From Streptomyces sp. NBC_01233 (GTDB lineage: Bacteria > Actinomycetota > Actinomycetes > Streptomycetales > Streptomycetaceae): a stretch of 64,000 nucleotides of DNA. The stretch lies in the NCBI RefSeq assembly GCF_035989305.1, contig NZ_CP108514.1, positions 6,924,501 through 6,988,500 of the forward strand, in the 5' to 3' direction. Positions 1 through 8,575 of the stretch are shown piece after piece; position 1 is the first letter of the stretch; every line of letters begins with the position of its first letter. The position numbers and the translations under genes were made by a program. The notes under the pieces were generated by a model that worked only from the letters and a program-made list of their open reading frames with translations, was not told where the DNA came from and did not search any database.

Positions 1-554
1 AGCGCGCCGATGCCGATCCGGGCGGCCGCGAGGACCGCGCGCTCCTCGTCGGTCCCGTTCTCCGAGCACGTCAGCAGGCGGCCGTCGGCGGTGACCAGTT
101 CCAGGCCGCGGATCTGGGCGGCGATGGAGGCCGAGTCGCGGCCGGTGCCGTGGGTGCCCGTGCTGGTCGCGCCGGAGACCGTCTGCTCCATGATGTCGCC
201 CATGTTGGTCAGCGACAGGCCCTCCCGGGCCAGGGCCCGGTTCAGGTCCTTGAGGACCGTGCCCGCCTCCACCGTGACGGTGCCGGCGGCCCGGTCGATG
301 GCCCGGATCCCGGCCAGGGCCTGGGGGCGTACCAGCACCCCGTCGGTCGCGGCGGCCGCGGTGAAGGAGTGGCCGGTGCCGACCGCCTTCACCCGCAGCC
401 CCTCTTCGGCGGCCCGGCGGACCGTCTCCTGGAGCTCGCCGACCGAGGCCGGCGTCACCACGCGGACGGGCGTGGCGGTGACGGTCCCTGCCCAGTTATG
501 CCACGTGGTGGTCGGCCTGCTGTTCCCTGCTGTCCCCGCTGTCGCCGTCGCCAT
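1..554 (-). CDS. FAD-linked oxidase, D-arabinono-1,4-lactone oxidase / alditol oxidase type (partial, C-terminus outside window)
   Basis: The minus strand reads open from an ATG at 554 to the window edge, giving about 184 N-terminal residues. They include an N-W-A-G start to the fold, GTGHSF near residue 62 and GTHGTG further on. These are the FAD-binding signatures of vanillyl-alcohol-oxidase-type flavoproteins; in the Streptomyces alditol oxidase AldO the His of the GxGHSF motif carries covalent FAD. The expected reaction is oxidation of a sugar lactone or polyol with O2. The ATG overlaps the 3' end of the upstream MFS gene by 59 bp, so the two are probably co-transcribed. A start nearer the N-W-A-G motif is possible, but I see no start codon there in frame. 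The substrate cannot be settled without the C-terminal domain. Confidence 0.8.
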   Translation of the reverse strand, partial: MATATAGTAGNSRPTTTWHNWAGTVTATPVRVVTPASVGELQETVRRAAEEGLRVKAVGTGHSFTAAAATDGVLVRPQALAGIRAIDRAAGTVTVEAGTVLKDLNRALAREGLSLTNMGDIMEQTVSGATSTGTHGTGRDSASIAAQIRGLELVTADGRLLTCSENGTDEERAVLAAARIGIGA

Positions 555-1761
555 CGCTAGAGGGCTCCTCCCCTTGCGCCGGCCTCGTCAGCCGGCGGTA
601 TCCCGCGAACGCCACCGCCGCCGCGGCCACCCCCGCCGAGATGGAGACGACGTACCCGGTCCGCGCGCCGGCCGCGTCCACGACCCAGCCGGTCACGGAG
701 GACCCGAGCGCGATGCCGACCGCGAGGCCGGTGCTGATCCAGGTCATGCCCTCGGTCAGCTTCGCGTGTGGTACGTGCGCCTCGATCAGGGCCATCGTGG
801 TGATCATCGTGGGAGCGATGGCGAGGCCCGAGACGAAGAGCGCCACGGCCAGAATCGGAAGGTTCCCGGCCAGTAGGAGGGGGATCATAGTCACGGCCAT
901 CGCACATACGCCCAGTACCCAACGGCGTTCTGTCCGGCCCTTGAGATGCAGAAGGCCGAACACGATGCCGGCCAGACAGGAACCGAGTGCCCAGACGGCC
1001 AGGATGAAGCTCGCCGAGGACTTGCTGCCCTGCTCCTCCGCGAAGGCCAGGGTGGCCACGTCGATGGAGCCGAAGATCGCGCCGGTCGCCACGAACGTGG
1101 CGGTCAGCACCTGCAGGCCCGGCGAACGCAGGGCCGAGGTGCGTTCCACGCTCTTGTCGCGCGGGTGAGGCGCGGGCTCGGTGGAGCTCTGGGCGGTGAG
1201 CAGCCACACGCCGACCATCAGGCAGACGGCGGCGATCAGCGGCCCTGCCTCCGGAAACCAGGTGGTGGACAGTCCGATGGCGAGGATCGGGCCGAAGATG
1301 AAGCAGACCTCGTCCACCACCGACTCGAAGGAGTACGCGGTGTGCAGCTCGCGCGGGGAGTCCCGGTAGATGACGGTCCAGCGGGCACGGACCATCGAGC
1401 CGACGCTGGGCACGCAGCCGGCGATCGCGGCGCAGACGAAGAGCGTCCAGTCCGGCAGGCCGTTCGCGGCCGCCAGCAGCAGTCCGGTGACCGCTGCCAC
1501 GGAGATGAGGGTCGCGGGGCGCAGGACGCGGCGCTGGCCGTACTGGTCCACGAGCCGGGAGACCTGGGGTCCGACGACCGCGGCGGCGAGCGCCAGCGTG
1601 CCGGTGAGCGCGCTGGCCATGGCGTAGCGACCGGTGATCTCGGAGATCATCGTGAGGATGCCCACGCCGACCATGGAGATCGGCAGCCGGCCTATGAGGC
1701 CGGCGGCGCTGAACCCTTTGGTGCCGGGGGCCGCGAATATGGCGCGATAGGGACTGGGCAA
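496..1761 (-). CDS. MFS transporter
   Basis: This 421-residue protein has the hydrophobic pattern of a 12-helix major facilitator: alternating Gly/Ala/Leu-rich membrane segments and a central hydrophilic loop near residues 195-215. An R-L-V-D-Q-Y-G-Q-R-R stretch near residue 70 fits the conserved loop between helices 2 and 3. The start is a TTG at 1759-1761, with GGAGGG just upstream on the minus strand; no ATG start fits better. It would export or import a small solute across the cytoplasmic membrane, and the substrate is unknown. The tail is acidic and Ser/Gly-rich (S-S-D-G-D-G-D-S-G-D). It is transcribed away from hemH and overlaps the downstream oxidase gene. Confidence 0.85.
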   Translation of the reverse strand: MPSPYRAIFAAPGTKGFSAAGLIGRLPISMVGVGILTMISEITGRYAMASALTGTLALAAAVVGPQVSRLVDQYGQRRVLRPATLISVAAVTGLLLAAANGLPDWTLFVCAAIAGCVPSVGSMVRARWTVIYRDSPRELHTAYSFESVVDEVCFIFGPILAIGLSTTWFPEAGPLIAAVCLMVGVWLLTAQSSTEPAPHPRDKSVERTSALRSPGLQVLTATFVATGAIFGSIDVATLAFAEEQGSKSSASFILAVWALGSCLAGIVFGLLHLKGRTERRWVLGVCAMAVTMIPLLLAGNLPILAVALFVSGLAIAPTMITTMALIEAHVPHAKLTEGMTWISTGLAVGIALGSSVTGWVVDAAGARTGYVVSISAGVAAAAVAFAGYRRLTRPAQGEEPSSDGDGDSGDSREQQADHHVA

Positions 1762-1848
1762 GGGCCCTCCGTAAGGGACGTCGTGGGCCCATACAGGTTA
1801 CGACCGCTTACAGGGCACCCGCACGGGGAAGGTTCCGGATTCAGGAAC

Positions 1849-1867
1849 TTAGGTTCACCTTACCCAT
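1849..1867. promoter_or_regulatory. candidate iron box (DmdR/IdeR-type) upstream of hemH
   Basis: The segment beginning TTAGGTTCACCTTACC matches 13 of 19 positions of the actinobacterial iron box as I remember it (TTAGGTTAGGCTAACCTAA). It lies in the divergent gap, about 67 bp before the hemH start and about 90 bp before the MFS start. Iron-dependent control of the gene that inserts iron into porphyrin would make sense. This is a by-eye match to a remembered consensus. Confidence 0.4.
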
Positions 1868-1933
1868 GCTGCGGGGGTCGGTCGTGGCCGGGCCGCTTCT
1901 CTCCGCGGGACGCCGGGTGGCAGGATTCGATGC

Positions 1934-3088
1934 ATGTCAGACCAGCTCCTCCCGCCCGCCGGCGGGTCCGCCGCCCCGTACGACGCCCTCCTGCTGCTCT
2001 CCTTCGGCGGTCCCGAAGGGCCCGACGACGTCGTGCCGTTCCTGGAGAACGTCACGCGCGGGCGCGGCATCCCGCGCGAGCGGCTCAAGGAGGTCGGACA
2101 GCACTACTTCGGCTTCGGCGGGGTCAGCCCGATCAACGGGCAGAACCGCGAGCTGCTGGACGCGCTGCGCAAGGACTTCGCCGGGCACGGGCTGGACCTG
2201 CCGGTCTACTGGGGCAACCGGAACTGGGCCCCGTACCTGACCGACGTGATGCGGGAGACGGCCGCCGACGGGCGCCGCCGGATCGCGGTGCTCGCGACCA
2301 GCGCGTACGCCTCGTACTCGGGCTGCCGCCAGTACCGCGAGAACCTCGCCGACGCCCTGGCCACCCTGGCCGAGGAGGGCGTGGAGCTGCCGCACGTCGA
2401 CAAACTGCGGCATTACTTCAACCACCCCGGCTTCGTGGAGCCCATGATCGACGGGGTGGTAGCCTCGCTCGCCGCGCTGCCCGAGGAGGTGCGCACCGGC
2501 GCGCACCTCGCCTTCACCACCCACTCCATCCCGACCGCCGCGGCGGACACCTCCGGCCCGGTCGAGGACCACACCGAGGACGGCGAGGGCGGGGCGTACG
2601 TCAAGCAGCACCTCGACGTCGCCCGGGTGATCGCGGACGAGGTCGCCGTGCGGACCGGCGTCGCCCACTCCTGGCAGCTCGTCTACCAGTCCCGCAGCGG
2701 CGCCCCGCACATCCCGTGGCTGGAGCCGGACATCTGCGACCACCTGGAGGCCCTGCACGCCGAGGGCGCACCCGCCGTCGTGATGGTGCCCATCGGCTTC
2801 GTCTCCGACCACATGGAAGTCCTGTACGACCTGGACACCGAGGCCACGGCCAAGGCGGCCGAACTGGGTCTGCCCGTGGCGCGCTCCGCGACCGTCGGCG
2901 CCGATCCGCGGTTCGCCGCGGCCGTACGGGAACTGGTGCTGGAGCGTGCCGCCCGGGAACGCGGGGAGCGTGCCGCCGAGTGCTGGGTGGGCACCCAGGG
3001 GCAGAGTCATGACCTGTGTGCCGTGGGCTGCTGCCCGGCGCGCGGCCCCCGGCCGGCGGCCGCGGGCGTGGACAGTCCGTACGCCTAG
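1934..3088 (+). CDS. hemH: ferrochelatase (coproporphyrin III type)
   Basis: This cytoplasmic or membrane-associated enzyme inserts Fe2+ into the porphyrin in the last part of heme synthesis; actinobacterial enzymes act on coproporphyrin III. The 384-residue product starts its core with [15 protein letters not shown]. It carries the catalytic His in FTTHSIP (His197), the [11 protein letters not shown] block with Glu295, and a Cys-rich tail (C-W-V-G ... C-A-V-G-C-C). The tail fits the cysteines that bind a [2Fe-2S] cluster in actinobacterial ferrochelatases. The ATG at 1934 was chosen; another ATG at 1930 is out of frame. The next gene begins 11 bp after the stop, so the two are likely co-transcribed. 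A candidate iron box lies upstream. Confidence 0.96.
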   Translation: MSDQLLPPAGGSAAPYDALLLLSFGGPEGPDDVVPFLENVTRGRGIPRERLKEVGQHYFGFGGVSPINGQNRELLDALRKDFAGHGLDLPVYWGNRNWAPYLTDVMRETAADGRRRIAVLATSAYASYSGCRQYRENLADALATLAEEGVELPHVDKLRHYFNHPGFVEPMIDGVVASLAALPEEVRTGAHLAFTTHSIPTAAADTSGPVEDHTEDGEGGAYVKQHLDVARVIADEVAVRTGVAHSWQLVYQSRSGAPHIPWLEPDICDHLEALHAEGAPAVVMVPIGFVSDHMEVLYDLDTEATAKAAELGLPVARSATVGADPRFAAAVRELVLERAARERGERAAECWVGTQGQSHDLCAVGCCPARGPRPAAAGVDSPYA

Positions 3089-3099
3089 GAAGAGGGACC

Positions 3100-3903
3100 G
3101 TGATCTCCGAAGAGCTGAAGGCCGAACTGCTGGACGTGGGCCTGGAGGCCGCCCGCCAGGCCGGGGCTCTGCTGCGCGACGGCCGGCCGGCCGATCTGGC
3201 GGTGGCGGCGACGAAGTCCAGCCCGATCGACGTGGTGACCGAGATGGACATCGCCGCGGAGAAGCTGATCACCGGCATCCTCGCCGAACGGCGGCCCGAG
3301 GACGGGCTGCTGGGCGAGGAGGGCGCGGACACCCCGGGGACGAGCGGGGTGCGCTGGGTCGTCGACCCGCTGGACGGCACCGTGAACTACCTCTACGGGC
3401 TCCCGAGCTGGGGCGTGTCCATCGCCGCCGAGTACGGGGGCGAGACCGTGGTGGGCGTCGTGGCGGCGCCGATGCGCGGGGAGACGTACCACGCGGTGCT
3501 CGGCGGCGGTGCCTGGCTGGGCACGGCGCGCCTCGCGTGCCGGCCGGCGGCGCCGCTGGACCAGGCACTGCTCGCGACGGGCTTCGCGTACGTCCAGACC
3601 CGGCGGGCCCGCCAGGCCGAGATCGCGGCCCGGATCATCCCGCTGGTGCGCGACATCCGGCGGGGCGGGTCGGCGGCACTGGACCTGTGCGACGTGGCCG
3701 CCGGCCGGCTGGACGGGTACTACGAGCGGGGGCTGAACCCCTGGGACCTGGCCGCCGGCGATCTGATCGCGCGGGAGGCGGGGGCCGTGACGGGCGGCCG
3801 GCCGGGGGAGCGGGCCTCGGGCGAGCTGGCCCTGGCCGCCACACCCGCCGTGTTCGCCTCCCTGCAGCCGCTGCTGGACGAGTCCGGGGCCTGGCACGAC
3901 TGA
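3100..3903 (+). CDS. inositol monophosphatase family protein
   Basis: A Mg2+-dependent sugar-phosphate phosphatase of 267 residues. Motif A is WVVDPLDGT (Asp89 and Asp92), preceded by the GEEG metal-binding acidic pair. Motif B is NPWDLAAGDLI near the C-terminus. The start is the GTG at 3100, preceded by a purine-rich AGGAAGAGGG site; an upstream ATG at 3016 would put 28 odd Arg/Gly/Pro-rich residues, overlapping hemH, in front of the fold. Family members act on inositol-1-phosphate, histidinol phosphate, fructose-1,6-bisphosphate or PAP, and the sequence does not single one out. It lies 11 bp after hemH and ends before a strong hairpin. Confidence 0.9.
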   Translation: MISEELKAELLDVGLEAARQAGALLRDGRPADLAVAATKSSPIDVVTEMDIAAEKLITGILAERRPEDGLLGEEGADTPGTSGVRWVVDPLDGTVNYLYGLPSWGVSIAAEYGGETVVGVVAAPMRGETYHAVLGGGAWLGTARLACRPAAPLDQALLATGFAYVQTRRARQAEIAARIIPLVRDIRRGGSAALDLCDVAAGRLDGYYERGLNPWDLAAGDLIAREAGAVTGGRPGERASGELALAATPAVFASLQPLLDESGAWHD

Positions 3904-3946
3904 CCCCTCCCGCGCCGCCCCGCGCCCCCTCCGGTCGCCGGAAGCA

Positions 3947-3986
3947 CGCGAACCCCGGCTGCCCGTGGGGGCGGCCGGGGTTCGCG
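3947..3986 (+). terminator. intrinsic terminator-like hairpin after the hemH operon
   Basis: A perfect 13-bp stem (CGCGAACCCCGGC paired with its complement) with a 14-nt loop begins 43 bp after the phosphatase stop. There is no U tract, which is common in Streptomyces. It also lies just downstream of the convergent small gene ending at 4065, so it may serve both strands. Confidence 0.75.
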
Positions 3987-4064
3987 AGGTAAGGGATCAG
4001 CCGGGGTTCGTGACGTGCGGGATCAGCAGGTCGGCCGGGGTCGGGTCGGGTCGGCGGGCCGGGG

Positions 4065-4244
4065 TCAGCAGGCGGGCACGGTGGCCGAGACGGGGACACC
4101 GTGCTCGGCGGCGAGCCGCTGGAGGTCTTCCAGCTCCGCCTGTTCCACTTCCGCGAGGAAGTCGTCGCCCGTCTCGCGGGCGTGCATGAGGTCCGACTGC
4201 GTGGACCTGATGCGCTGCAGGAGACCCGCGGTGAATGCGTCCAT
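4065..4244 (-). CDS. small conserved hypothetical protein (59 aa)
   Basis: Unrecognised. The ATG at 4244 gives a 59-residue, acidic, probably alpha-helical protein beginning MDAFTAGLLQRIRS, with an E-V-E-Q-A-E-L-E-D-L-Q-R-L-A heptad-like stretch. No membrane segment or signal peptide is visible. The longer 90-codon frame adds a Pro/Arg-rich N-terminus that does not look like protein, so I prefer the short form. It sits alone on the minus strand between the hemH operon and cutRS. The helical pattern would allow a small dimeric regulator, but nothing shows this. Confidence 0.6.
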   Translation of the reverse strand: MDAFTAGLLQRIRSTQSDLMHARETGDDFLAEVEQAELEDLQRLAAEHGVPVSATVPAC

Positions 4245-4490
4245 GATGGGTTCGCCCCCTCTTCGTGGGTCGGCGGCGGCACGTGGAAGTCCGCCGTCAG
4301 GGAGTGGATGGGGTGTGCTGTTCGTCCTCCCCGGCACCCTGGGCCCAGAAACCTCTCAAGGCGAGGGAATCCTCACTTCCGCCCCGTGAGCCCCTCCATG
4401 AGCCGTCTTACAGCCGGTTTACGGCCGAAACGTGCAGGATGGGCGACGCAATACACGTGTGCCCTTCTGGGCTCGGAGGAAGGAAACGAC

Positions 4491-5144
4491 GTGCGCGTAC
4501 TCGTCGTCGAGGACGAGCAGCTGCTCGCCGATGCGGTGGCCACCGGCCTGCGCCGGGAGGCCATGGCCGTGGACGTCGTGTACGACGGCGCCGCCGCCCT
4601 GGAGCGGGTCGGCGTGAACGACTACGACGTGGTCGTGCTCGACCGGGACCTCCCGCTCGTGCACGGCGACGACGTGTGCCGGAAGATCGTCGAGCTCGGC
4701 ATGCCCACCCGCGTGCTCATGCTGACCGCCTCCGGCGACGTCAGCGACCGGGTGGAGGGCCTGGAGCTCGGCGCGGACGACTACCTGCCCAAGCCCTTCG
4801 CCTTCACCGAGCTGACCGCCCGCGTGCGGGCGCTCGGCCGGCGCACCACCGTCGCCCTGCCGCCCGTACTGGAGCGGGCCGGGATCAAGCTGGACCCGAA
4901 CCGGCGCGAGGTGTTCCGCGAGGGCAAGGAGGTGCAGCTGGCCCCGAAGGAGTTCGCGGTGCTGGAGGTCCTCATGCGCAGCGAGGGGACCGTCGTCTCC
5001 GCCGAGCAGCTGCTGGAGAAGGCCTGGGACGAGAACACCGACCCGTTCACCAACGTCGTACGGGTGACCGTCATGACCCTGCGGCGCAAGCTCGGTGAGC
5101 CGCCGGTCATCGTCACCGTGCCCGGTTCCGGATACCGGATCTGA
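4491..5144 (+). CDS. cutR: response regulator CutR (OmpR/PhoB family)
   Basis: A 217-residue two-component response regulator. The receiver domain (about 1-115) has the acidic pocket V-E-D-E at residues 6-9, phospho-acceptor Asp51 in VVVLDRDLP and Lys101 in LPKPFAF. The C-terminal winged-helix DNA-binding domain ends with VIVTVPGSGYRI. Start is GTG at 4491 with GGAGGAAGG upstream; the longer open frame from 4101 covers an intergenic gap and is not used. The sequence closely matches the S. lividans CutR that I remember. The cutS start lies 5 bp after the stop, so they form an operon. Confidence 0.93.
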   Translation: MRVLVVEDEQLLADAVATGLRREAMAVDVVYDGAAALERVGVNDYDVVVLDRDLPLVHGDDVCRKIVELGMPTRVLMLTASGDVSDRVEGLELGADDYLPKPFAFTELTARVRALGRRTTVALPPVLERAGIKLDPNRREVFREGKEVQLAPKEFAVLEVLMRSEGTVVSAEQLLEKAWDENTDPFTNVVRVTVMTLRRKLGEPPVIVTVPGSGYRI

Positions 5145-5149
5145 CCCGC

Positions 5150-6391
5150 GTGGCAACCACCCCGGCGCCACCGGCGGCGCCACCGAAACCGACCTGGGAC
5201 CCCGGCCAGCCCGAGGGTCCCTTCCCGTGGCTGCGGCCGACCATCCGGATACGCCTCACGCTGCTCTACGGCGGGATGTTCCTGATCGCGGGCATCCTGC
5301 TGCTGTCGATCATCTACCTGCTGGCGGCGCAGGCCCTGCGGCAGGGCAACGCCCTCCCGTTCACGATCGTCGGCGGCCAGGTCAGGGTCACCAGCAGTTC
5401 CTGCCCGGGCCTGGTGGGCGAACTGACGCCCGACCAGTTCAACGTCGCGACGGGCCAGTGCCTCCTCGAACAGCGCAGGCACGCCCTGGACGACCTGCTG
5501 AGCCGCTCGCTGATGGCCCTCCTGGGGCTGAGCATCATCGCCTTCGCCTTCGGCTACGCGATGGCCGGCCGGGTGCTCTCGCCGCTCGGCAAGATCACCC
5601 GGACCGCCCGCCGGGTGGTCGGCTCCGACCTGACCCGGCGGATCGAGCTGGACGGGCCGGACGACGAACTCAAGGAGCTCGCCGACACCTTCGACGAGAT
5701 GCTCGACCGGCTGGAGCGGGCCTTCACGGCCCAGCAGCGGTTCGTGGCGAACGCCTCGCACGAGCTGCGGACTCCGCTCGCGATCAACCGGACCCTGCTG
5801 GAGGTCCACCTCTCCGATCCGGGGGCTCGGGTCGAGCTCCAGCAGCTCGGGAAGACCCTGCTCGCCACCAACGAGCGCAGCGAGCAGCTGGTCGAGGGCC
5901 TGCTGCTGCTGGCCCGCAGCGAGAACCAGATCGTCGAGCGCAAGCCCGTGGACCTGGCGGAGGTCGCCTCGCGCGCCGTCGACCAGGTGCGGGGCGAGGC
6001 CGAGGCGAAGGGTGTGGAGATCCGCGGCGAGCGCGCGCCGGCCGTCGTCCAGGGCAACGGCGTGCTGCTGGAGCGGATCGCCCTCAACCTGGTGCAGAAC
6101 GCCGTCCGGTACAACGTGCCGGAGGACGGATGGGTGGAGGTCACCACCGAGGCCGAGCACGGTCAGGCGGTCCTCCTGGTATCGAACACGGGTCCCGTTG
6201 TTCCCGCGTACGAGGTGGACAACCTCTTCGAGCCGTTCAGGCGGCTGCGTACGGAGCGAACGGGCAGTGACAAGGGTGTCGGACTCGGTCTGTCGATCGC
6301 GCGCTCCGTGGCGCGCGCACACGGCGGAAGGATCCAGGCGGTGCCCCGGGAAGGCGGTGGCCTCGTGATGCGTGTCACTCTTCCTTTGTGA
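5150..6391 (+). CDS. cutS: sensor histidine kinase CutS
   Basis: A 413-residue membrane sensor kinase that phosphorylates CutR. It has a Pro-rich cytoplasmic N-terminus, TM1 at about 36-60, a short extracytoplasmic loop (about 61-119), TM2 at about 120-139, a HAMP linker, HisKA with SHELRTPL (His204), and a HATPase domain with an N-box (LVQNAVRYN) and GVGLGLSIA. The loop contains exactly two cysteines (Cys85 and Cys104), which could form a disulfide and act as a redox or secretion-stress sensor. GTG start at 5150. It ends at the start of a gap carrying two inverted repeats. Confidence 0.93.
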   Translation: MATTPAPPAAPPKPTWDPGQPEGPFPWLRPTIRIRLTLLYGGMFLIAGILLLSIIYLLAAQALRQGNALPFTIVGGQVRVTSSSCPGLVGELTPDQFNVATGQCLLEQRRHALDDLLSRSLMALLGLSIIAFAFGYAMAGRVLSPLGKITRTARRVVGSDLTRRIELDGPDDELKELADTFDEMLDRLERAFTAQQRFVANASHELRTPLAINRTLLEVHLSDPGARVELQQLGKTLLATNERSEQLVEGLLLLARSENQIVERKPVDLAEVASRAVDQVRGEAEAKGVEIRGERAPAVVQGNGVLLERIALNLVQNAVRYNVPEDGWVEVTTEAEHGQAVLLVSNTGPVVPAYEVDNLFEPFRRLRTERTGSDKGVGLGLSIARSVARAHGGRIQAVPREGGGLVMRVTLPL

Positions 6392-6773
6392 GCAGTACAC
6401 CCCGTGTTCGCTGTTGGCTGAATGCTTGCCCTCTGAAAACAATTGCTCCTGTGTGATCGATCACAGTGGCGAGTGTCGGCGCATGTGCGTTCAGTGACTC
6501 CGGGGCGGCCGGAAAGCCCGGGAAGTCCGGGTTTCCGGCCCCCCGTATGGCGGGAAATACACGGGGTGGCGTTTGTGCAAGACGGCCCCCGGACCGTGTA
6601 CGGTCCCGGTCGTCATCCCAGCCAATCGCCCCTTCAGGTGGGCGGCTGGGTGTCGATTGAGTAACAGACCTTGATGTGAGGCAAAATCTCCGCCTCAGGT
6701 CGGGCACAAGTCCGGCCTCTCGTGCGTTACGTGCGCTGAGACACCGCTAACACCCAGAGGGGGAGAGCGAACA
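6392..6773. promoter_or_regulatory. intergenic region with two inverted repeats (promoter region of the DUF4193 gene)
   Basis: This 382-bp gap contains no convincing ORF. It contains a perfect 14-bp palindrome TGTGATCGATCACA at 6452-6465. This fits the GTG-N6-CAC core of Crp-type sites in Streptomyces. A second inverted repeat, GGACCGT-GT-ACGGTCC at 6591-6606, overlaps a TACGGT hexamer that could be a -10 element. The region most likely drives the downstream DUF4193 gene. Confidence 0.5.
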
Positions 6774-7070
6774 ATGGCAACGGACTACGACACCCCGCGC
6801 AAGACCGACGACGACGTCGACAACGACAGCATTGAAGAGCTGAAGGCCCGACGTAACGAGAAGTCGTCTTCGTCCGTGGACATGGACGAATTCGACTCGG
6901 CCGAGAGCCTGGAGCTTCCCGGTGCGGACCTCTCCAATGAGGAGCTGGCCGTCCGGGTCCTGCCCAAGCAGGCCGATGAGTTCACCTGCATGAGCTGCTT
7001 CCTGGTGCACCACCGCAGCCAGCTGGCGCGCGAGAAGAACGGTCAGCCGATCTGTCGCGACTGCGACTGA
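6774..7070 (+). CDS. DUF4193 family zinc-ribbon-like protein
   Basis: A 98-residue acidic protein universal in actinobacteria and of unknown function. The N-terminal half is Asp/Glu-rich and probably disordered. The C-terminus holds two Cys pairs, F-T-C-M-S-C-F and I-C-R-D-C-D, spaced like a small zinc ribbon. The ATG at 6774 follows a GGGGGAGAG ribosome binding site. The next gene starts 12 bp later, so they are likely co-transcribed. Such small actinobacterial zinc ribbons sometimes bind RNA polymerase, but nothing here shows that. Confidence 0.85.
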   Translation: MATDYDTPRKTDDDVDNDSIEELKARRNEKSSSSVDMDEFDSAESLELPGADLSNEELAVRVLPKQADEFTCMSCFLVHHRSQLAREKNGQPICRDCD

Positions 7071-7082
7071 GAGGCGTCGGCC

Positions 7083-8015
7083 GTGGCTGGCTCGACACCC
7101 TTTCGGAAGCGGCGCTTCCGAAAGTCTGGTGATCCGGCGGAGGCGCAGGTGGCACCCCTGGACTCGGAAACGGGTTCCGGAGCCCCCGGCGACTCCGCCA
7201 GCGAAGTGATCACCGTGCCCTCCGACACCGCCCCGGCGGTGCCGTCGGCCACAGAGCCCGGTGAGGGGGCCCGGCACAGGTCCGGGGCCCATCGGCTGCA
7301 AGCCGTCAAGAAGGGTGTACGCAAGGGCGGCGAGAGTGTCAGGGACGCCGTCCTGTACATCACCGAAAGAGTCATCGAGAACGCACCGCGCGTTCCGGTT
7401 CGGGACCTCGCGACCCTGCGCGCGCAGTTCCCGGGCCTCGGCCCCGATCAGCTTGCCGACAAGCTGATCTCGGGCGCAGCCAACGCCACCTCCACCGTTG
7501 GAGCGGGGATCGGCGCGGCGGCCATGCTGCCCGTCCCGCCCGCGATGCCCGCGGAGCTGGCGGCGGAGATCACCGGGGTCGCGGCGATCGAGCTGAAGCT
7601 CGTCGCCGAGCTCCACGAGGTGTACGGGCTCCGCGCGCCCGGCACCCTCGGACAGCGCAGCTACGCCTACCTGACCGCCTGGACGGAGGAGCGCGGAGTC
7701 GACCTGGCCAAGCCGACGACGCTGAACGTGGCGCTCGGCGGGCAGATGAAGCGCGAACTGCGCCAGCAGATCATGAAGCGGATGTTCCGCAGCCTGCCGA
7801 ACCTCATGCCGTTCATGGTGGGCGCCGCCGTCGGCGCGATCATGAACCGGCGCGACACCCTCAAAGTCGCCGAGAAGGTCCGTGGCGACCTGCGGAGCCG
7901 GGCCGTGACGTGGGACGCCCTGCCCACCCTGCCGCCCCTGGAGCAGCCCGTACAGCCCCTTCCCGAGGCCACCAGGGCCGCACTCGAGGGCCGGGACCCC
8001 TTCCCGCACGGCTGA
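7083..8015 (+). CDS. conserved hypothetical protein (possible EcsC-like)
   Basis: A 310-residue protein with GTG start. Residues 1-100 are charged and low-complexity. The rest has an amphipathic region (about 140-170, A-A-M-L-P-V-P-P-A-M-P-A-E) and a Gly-rich hydrophobic stretch near 240-260 (L-P-F...M-V-G-A-A-V-G-A-I-M-N-R). That pattern reminds me of EcsC-family peripheral membrane proteins, but I cannot confirm it. It probably associates with the membrane. Linked to the DUF4193 gene and convergent with the DUF3093 gene 28 bp away. Confidence 0.7.
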   Translation: MAGSTPFRKRRFRKSGDPAEAQVAPLDSETGSGAPGDSASEVITVPSDTAPAVPSATEPGEGARHRSGAHRLQAVKKGVRKGGESVRDAVLYITERVIENAPRVPVRDLATLRAQFPGLGPDQLADKLISGAANATSTVGAGIGAAAMLPVPPAMPAELAAEITGVAAIELKLVAELHEVYGLRAPGTLGQRSYAYLTAWTEERGVDLAKPTTLNVALGGQMKRELRQQIMKRMFRSLPNLMPFMVGAAVGAIMNRRDTLKVAEKVRGDLRSRAVTWDALPTLPPLEQPVQPLPEATRAALEGRDPFPHG

Positions 8016-8043
8016 GGCCGGCCGCCGCCGGGAAGCGCAGCCG

Positions 8044-8517
8044 CTATTCGGCCGGCACGGCCTGCGCCTTCGCCGCTCGGATCGCGGCGGCCAGGGCCGC
8101 GGGCTCACGGGTGGAGACGTAGACGTACGGGGTCGGGTCGGCCGGGTCGGTGACCTCGACGCGGACCGCGGTGGGCACGTAGCTGCGCATCAGCATGAAG
8201 GCGCGGGTGTCCGCCTTGTACGTGCGCCAGGCGCGCGACTCCTCCGCGTCCAGGATCTCGGGCTCGCCCAGCGCGGTCACCGGGATCCGGGCTTCCCCGG
8301 CCGCCAGCGACCCGTTCACCACGCGCACGCGCGCGGAACCGTACGAACTCACCAGCAGCCCGGTCAGCGCGGTGCCTCCGACCAGGCCGGCCAGCAGCGG
8401 CATCGTGCCCAGCGGCAGCAGCATCAGCGCGCACGCGAGGCCGGTCATCACGGCGATGCCCCACCAGAAGCGGGGGGCGGTCAGACGTTCGTCGTGGTGC
8501 GCGGGGGAGAGCTGCAT
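8044..8517 (-). CDS. DUF3093 family membrane protein
   Basis: A 157-residue protein counted from the ATG at 8517; a 191-codon frame from 8619 would run through the divergent promoter gap, so the shorter start is preferred. Two adjacent hydrophobic helices near residues 13-50 (F-W-W-G-I-A-V-M-T-G-L and L-L-A-G-L-V-G-G-T-A-L) are followed by a soluble beta-rich domain. That is the PH-like layout of DUF3093 proteins, in which two helices anchor a cytoplasmic domain. Function unknown. Divergent from the thioesterase gene with only 58 bp between starts, so their promoters overlap. Confidence 0.8.
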   Translation of the reverse strand: MQLSPAHHDERLTAPRFWWGIAVMTGLACALMLLPLGTMPLLAGLVGGTALTGLLVSSYGSARVRVVNGSLAAGEARIPVTALGEPEILDAEESRAWRTYKADTRAFMLMRSYVPTAVRVEVTDPADPTPYVYVSTREPAALAAAIRAAKAQAVPAE

Positions 8518-8575
8518 GAGCTCAAGCCTGCCACGAGGCGACCGGTGGGTAGCCGCGCGGGTAAGGTCTGCGGCT

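Noticed and set aside
3016..3099. Upstream ATG for the inositol phosphatase
   Set aside because: It lies inside hemH and adds Arg/Gly/Pro-rich residues not found in the family.
4101..4490. N-terminal extension of the CutR frame
   Set aside because: It overlaps an intergenic gap and a minus-strand gene; the GTG at 4491 has a good ribosome binding site and starts the receiver domain.
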